Source of the DNA: a virus
Strand: one strand, 5' to 3'
Virus record (IMG/VR): IMGVR_UViG_3300044815_000115
Coordinates: 1 to 64,000 of that record
Length of the DNA stretch: 64,000 nucleotides
Below the pieces are notes generated by a model. The model made no database searches. It was not told the DNA's origin and saw nothing but the letters and a program-made list of their open reading frames with translations. The position numbers were made by a program, and so were the translations under genes. Shown here piece after piece: positions 60,706 through 64,000 of this stretch. Numbering within the stretch: the stretch's first letter is position 1; every line of letters begins with the position of its first letter.

Positions 60706-62045
60706 CCGAGGGCAGGTCCGACCGGATGCCGCCGCAGGACGTCGAGGCGGAGCAGGCGACGCTGGGCGGGATGCTGCTGTCGAAGGACACCATCGACGCC
60801 GTGTCGGAGATCCTGGCTCCGGGAGACTTCTACCGGCCGATCCACAAGACGGTGTTCGACGCGATCGTCGGGTTGCACGCGAAGGGCGAGCCGGCCGATT
60901 CCCGCACCGTCACCGGGGCACTGTTCGACTCCGGTGACCTGGTGCGGGTCGGTGGTGCCCCGTACCTGCACACCCTGACGGAGTGCGTCCCGACCGCGGC
61001 GAGCGCCCCGTACTACGCGCGGATCGTCGCCGACCGGGCCGTGTCCCGGCGTCTGGTCGAGGCGGGCATCCGTATCACCCAGTTGGGTTACGGCTCCGCT
61101 GCCGGTGACGGGGTTGAGTTGTCCGATGTCGTCGACCTGGCGCAGCAGGCCGTGTACGACATCACCGTCGACCGTGGCGCGAGCGAATACTCGCGGCTCG
61201 ACGAGATGCTGCAGCCCACCCTCGACGACATCGAGGCCGCCGCCGGCAAGGACGGCCGGATGTCGGGGGTGCCGACCGGTTTCATCGACATGGACCGGCT
61301 CCTCAACGGCCTACAGCCAGGTCAGGTCATCGTCGTTGCTGGACGGCCAGGGCTCGGCAAGTCGACGGTGGGTTTGGACGTCGTCCGGCATGCGGCGATC
61401 CGGGCGGATATGGCGTCGGCGTTCTTCACCTTGGAGATGAGCAAGGTGGAGGTGGTCACGCGCCTACTGTCGGCCGAGGCCCGCGTGCCGATGCATGTCC
61501 TGCGCTCGGGGCAACTTTCCGACGACGACTGGGCACGACTGGCCCGACGCATGGGGGAGATCTCCGAAGCGCCGATCTTCGTCGACGACACCCCGAGCAT
61601 GGGTTTGGCGGACATCCGTGCCAAGGCGCGGCAGTTGAAGAAGCGCCACAACCTGCGGCTGCTGGTCGTCGACTATCTGCAGCTGATGACCTCGCCGAAG
61701 CGGACGGAGAGCCGGCAGCAGGAGGTTTCGGACCTGTCGCGGAGTCTGAAGCTGCTGGCGAAGGAGATCGAGTGTCCGATCATCGCGGTGAGCCAGTTGA
61801 ACCGGGGCCCGGAGAATCGTCAGGACAAGCGTCCGCAACTGTCCGACCTGCGCGAGTCGGGTTCGATCGAGCAGGACGCTGACGTGGTGATCCTGCTGCA
61901 CCGCGACGACTACTACGACAAGGAGTCGGCCCGCGCAGGCGAGGCGGATTTCATCGTGGCTAAACACCGCAATGGCCCGACGGACACGGTCACGGTCGCC
62001 GCCCAACTGCACTTCTCACGCTTCGTCGATATGGCGATCGCATGA
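60702..62045 (+). CDS. dnaB: replicative DNA helicase DnaB
   Basis: The 447-residue product has the DnaB N-terminal domain (VEAEQATLGGMLLSKDTIDA) and the RecA-like helicase domain with GRPGLGKST (Lys220), LLVVDYLQLM (Asp324), SQLNRGPENR and the arginine finger KHRNGPT (Arg423). ATG at 60702 overlaps the loader stop; upstream in-frame sequence belongs to other genes. The length is normal for DnaB, with no intein. Confidence 0.95.
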   Translation: MTEGRSDRMPPQDVEAEQATLGGMLLSKDTIDAVSEILAPGDFYRPIHKTVFDAIVGLHAKGEPADSRTVTGALFDSGDLVRVGGAPYLHTLTECVPTAASAPYYARIVADRAVSRRLVEAGIRITQLGYGSAAGDGVELSDVVDLAQQAVYDITVDRGASEYSRLDEMLQPTLDDIEAAAGKDGRMSGVPTGFIDMDRLLNGLQPGQVIVVAGRPGLGKSTVGLDVVRHAAIRADMASAFFTLEMSKVEVVTRLLSAEARVPMHVLRSGQLSDDDWARLARRMGEISEAPIFVDDTPSMGLADIRAKARQLKKRHNLRLLVVDYLQLMTSPKRTESRQQEVSDLSRSLKLLAKEIECPIIAVSQLNRGPENRQDKRPQLSDLRESGSIEQDADVVILLHRDDYYDKESARAGEADFIVAKHRNGPTDTVTVAAQLHFSRFVDMAIA

Positions 62046-62051
62046 CGTACC

Positions 62052-62084
62052 GGGGACCTGAACGATCTCAGCGCTCAGGTCCCC
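62052..62084 (+). terminator. hairpin terminator after dnaB
   Basis: GGGGACCTGA and TCAGGTCCCC pair perfectly over ten bases, six bases after the dnaB stop. Confidence 0.65.
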
Positions 62085-62144
62085 GCACCCCTGGTTCTAC
62101 CGCACCGCTCGCACGAACCCAAGCCAATCGACCAAGGAGTGATC

Positions 62145-62429
62145 ATGCTTCATGAACTGAAGACCTGGCCCGGCTACTTCGAGCGGATCGCTGACGGCAC
62201 GAAGACGTTCGAGATCCGCCGTAACGACCGTGGCTTCCAGACGGGCGACACGCTGCAATTGCGCGAGTACAACCCGGCGGGCGACCACGACGAGTGCGCC
62301 GACGACCAGTGCTCGACGAAGCGATACACCGGTCAGGAGGCGTTCCGCAAGGTCGGCTTCGTTGCCGCTGGCACCCTGTTCGGCCTGGAACTCGGCGAGT
62401 ACGTCGTCATGTCGCTGGTGCGCTCATGA
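62145..62429 (+). CDS. DUF3850 (ASCH-like) protein
   Basis: ATG at 62145 follows AAGGAG at five bases. The 94-residue product matches DUF3850: HELKTWPGYFERIADGTKTF, EIRRNDRGFQTGDTLQLREY and a C-terminal strand pair. ASCH-like proteins may bind RNA. Coupled downstream. Confidence 0.75.
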   Translation: MLHELKTWPGYFERIADGTKTFEIRRNDRGFQTGDTLQLREYNPAGDHDECADDQCSTKRYTGQEAFRKVGFVAAGTLFGLELGEYVVMSLVRS

Positions 62430-62854
62430 CTACAGATGAGGCGATCTGCACGTTGAGCCACGCCGAGCACTTCGCCACCTGGCAATCGTGGCGCGACGAC
62501 TGCGACGGGTGCGGCTTCGGGATGCAAGACCCCGACCAGTGCGACCGCGGGCATCCCGACGACGGGGTCACGTTCTGTGGCGTCTGCGGTTGGGACGTCG
62601 TCTACAACGCGCTGAAGGTCGGCGAGCTGTCGGCGATCTGTGACAAGGCGGAGGCGTCCGGGGTGAGCACCGACGGCTGGTCCATCGCCGAGACGATCCG
62701 CGCGTTCCCGCTCACCGACGAGGAGCGGGTGAAGGTCCGCCGGGATCAGGAGGCGGCGCAAGCCCGTGCTCGCGCGAACTGGACGCCGGAGCAGTGGGCG
62801 TCGTTCCGGGCGAACTGCGAGCGGGCCGACCGCTACTGGGAGGCGATGGCGTAA
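62426..62854 (+). CDS. hypothetical protein with Cys site, 142 aa
   Basis: ATG at 62426 overlaps the previous stop. DCDGCGFGMQDPDQCDRGHP and FCGVCGWD indicate zinc sites; the C-terminal half is helical and charged. Function unknown. Confidence 0.6.
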   Translation: MTTDEAICTLSHAEHFATWQSWRDDCDGCGFGMQDPDQCDRGHPDDGVTFCGVCGWDVVYNALKVGELSAICDKAEASGVSTDGWSIAETIRAFPLTDEERVKVRRDQEAAQARARANWTPEQWASFRANCERADRYWEAMA

Positions 62855-62856
62855 CC

Positions 62857-62925
62857 ATGCTGACCTGCGACGGACCGGCGGATACGACCCGCCCCCAGCC
62901 TGCCGAACCAGTCCAGAAAGATTAA
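62857..62925 (+). CDS. 22-residue frame
   Basis: ATG at 62857 lies two bases after the previous stop. Product MLTCDGPADTTRPQPAEPVQ and two more. No ribosome site is clear. Likely chance or coupling only. Confidence 0.25.
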   Translation: MLTCDGPADTTRPQPAEPVQKD

Positions 62926-62929
62926 TCCC

Positions 62930-63124
62930 TTGCTCGCCTGTCACGCCTGGCTCCGCACCGACTGGCTGGTCCGTGCCGGCTTCACCCTCGAGACCACCGC
63001 GGACGGCGGCCGCTGGGCTGTGCGTGACGGGCGCCGATTCGATCTCGACCCGGGGTGCGCGTGCGGGCAGGACGTCTGCCCGCCGCACCCGATCACCTAT
63101 CTGAGCCTCAAGGAGGCGGCATGA
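62930..63124 (+). CDS. small Cys-rich protein, 64 aa
   Basis: The start appears to be TTG at 62930, with a weak ribosome site. Product has GCACGQDVCPPHP at the end. Coupled to the next gene. Function unknown. Confidence 0.5.
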   Translation: MLACHAWLRTDWLVRAGFTLETTADGGRWAVRDGRRFDLDPGCACGQDVCPPHPITYLSLKEAA

Positions 63125-63543
63125 CCGACACGACACCATCGCTGGCGTTACTGCGTCGCCAGGTCGCTGCCCTGCTGTCGGAGATCGACACCGCGACACT
63201 GCCCCGCCCCGACAAGCTGAACGGCCGCGCCACGAAGAAGCCCGGCTGCGAGTGGAAGCCGCGCAAGGGCTGGTCGGTGTTCACGATCGAGAACGGCGAC
63301 AGTGCCGGCATGGTGTACCTCGACCACGAGTGCGACGACATCGACTACCGCTGGGGCGAGCCGGGCGACTGGGAGTCCCTGCGCATCGAGGACGCCCGCG
63401 CGATTGGCCTTGCGTTCCTGGCTGCCGCCGCGCGGGCTGAGGAGTTGTTCGTCGGCGTGACCCGCCTACCAGAGCGGCAGCCAGTCGACGGCGAGCAGGA
63501 CGGCGAGGCTGCGCAGGTGCGCGAGTTCAGGAGCCGCAGATGA
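63121..63543 (+). CDS. hypothetical protein, 140 aa
   Basis: ATG at 63121 overlaps the previous stop. Helical start (LALLRRQVAALLSEIDTATL), a basic linker, and a beta centre (GMVYLDHECDDIDYRWG). Function unknown. Confidence 0.6.
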   Translation: MTDTTPSLALLRRQVAALLSEIDTATLPRPDKLNGRATKKPGCEWKPRKGWSVFTIENGDSAGMVYLDHECDDIDYRWGEPGDWESLRIEDARAIGLAFLAAAARAEELFVGVTRLPERQPVDGEQDGEAAQVREFRSRR

Positions 63544-64000
63544 CCACGGAGCACACCTTCACGGCCCTGCGCGCCCACGAGCGCACCACCGCAGCCCTGA
63601 TGGCCGACCCGCAGATCGTCGGGGATCTTCTCCTCGTCGGGCTGTGGCTGTCCCGCGCCGTCCACCTGCAGGAGCCCGCGCCGGGTGAAGGCGGCTGGTC
63701 GATGCGGGACATGGCCGCCGACCTGTTCCCGCCGTGCACCCCGCTTCCGGTGGGGTCGTTCAACGGCGTCCCCGACCGACCCGACCCGGACCTGAACCTG
63801 CGGCGGATCCGAGAGGTCGTCAAGAACGACGTCCGCCGGTACGACCCGTGGGCCGACCTGCCCGCTGGTAGACCCAAGACCACCCCGTGCGCCGGCCCGG
63901 CCGCACGCAAGCCGGTGTGCGGGAAGCCCGCGTACACGTGGTCAATGGTCACCGACCCCGCCACGGGACGGCGGCGGATGCTCGGTGCGTGCCGTAGACA
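63540..64000 (+). CDS. hypothetical protein, cut by window edge
   Basis: ATG at 63540 overlaps the previous stop. The visible 153 residues have a helical N-terminus (HERTTAALMADPQIVGDLLL, AVHLQEPAPGEGGWSMRDMA) and RIREVVKNDVRRYDPWAD, then CAGPAARKPVCGKPA, a Cys site. Family not recognised. Confidence 0.6.
   Translation, partial: MTTEHTFTALRAHERTTAALMADPQIVGDLLLVGLWLSRAVHLQEPAPGEGGWSMRDMAADLFPPCTPLPVGSFNGVPDRPDPDLNLRRIREVVKNDVRRYDPWADLPAGRPKTTPCAGPAARKPVCGKPAYTWSMVTDPATGRRRMLGACRR

Noticed and set aside
1-64000. CRISPR array
   Set aside because: No regularly spaced direct repeats of 25-40 bp with unique spacers were seen. The only repeats are short operators, iterons and hairpins.
1-64000. 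Phage structural or packaging genes (terminase, capsid, portal, tail)
   Set aside because: No protein in the window shows such motifs; if region B is a prophage these lie beyond the right edge.

Overview
The window is high-GC DNA with short, strand-consistent operons, GTG starts, four-base ATGA/GTGA gene overlaps and many leaderless promoters (TANNNT about 6 nt before the start codon). DUF5753/DUF6879, DUF6907, DUF6205 and DUF6221 proteins point to an actinomycete, probably Micromonosporaceae or a relative (inference). There is almost no core chromosomal content: no ribosomal, biosynthetic or central-metabolism genes. Phage capsid, tail and terminase genes are also absent. The window is mobile DNA: regulatory, replication, recombination and accessory modules made mostly of genes under 120 codons.

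Region A (about 1-34,050). From 1 to 4.6 kb there is a module like those of actinomycete integrative elements: a DUF2637 membrane/coiled-coil protein transcribed leftward, a divergent XRE regulator, a small gene and a P-loop replication helicase. It is followed by a striking non-coding block (4,581-5,123) with two identical 18-bp palindromes, an AT-rich stretch and a poly-G tract. From 5.1 to 9.5 kb come likely toxin-antitoxin genes (Panacea plus partner; small protein plus PIN domain), a membrane protein and a DUF6879/DUF5753-XRE pair. From 9.7 to 18.3 kb runs a rightward chain of tiny genes, several of them Cys-rich. A leftward group fills 19.4-22.9 kb. At 23.5 kb lies a lambda O-like initiator whose gene contains five iterons and an AT-rich segment. 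More tiny genes follow to 32.4 kb, including a secreted lamin-tail protein, an Excalibur lipoprotein, an excisionase-like protein and a SpoT/MESH1-type HD hydrolase. A GntR regulator lies at 33.5 kb.

Junction (33.93-34.25 kb). A 50-bp 3' half of a CAT-anticodon tRNA lies upstream of a tyrosine integrase and is flanked by short direct repeats. This looks like an attachment core. The orientation fits element B extending rightward, with the intact tRNA beyond the window. Region A would then be older tandem mobile DNA or the other arm of one larger element.

Region B (34.25-64 kb, open on the right) is ordered like a temperate actinophage early region: integrase, leftward XRE repressor, divergent Cro-like gene with a helically phased 10-bp operator array, excisionase-like gene, GIY-YIG protein, C5 cytosine methyltransferase and many small genes. 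Then come a Sak4-like ATPase, HNH nuclease, short DnaN-like clamp, ASCH protein, VRR-NUC nuclease, a multi-HTH regulator, a LexA DNA-binding domain without protease, MazG and DUF4326 proteins. A divergent ribbon-helix-helix control region with three operators follows, then endonuclease VII, a second iteron-bearing initiator, a putative helicase loader and DnaB. The two initiators share a C-terminal tail, which suggests a common replisome contact.

Two genes carry apparent single-base deletions (17,976-18,181 and 42,803-43,665). Many calls rest on gene order, overlap and motif recognition only, since no database search could be run.
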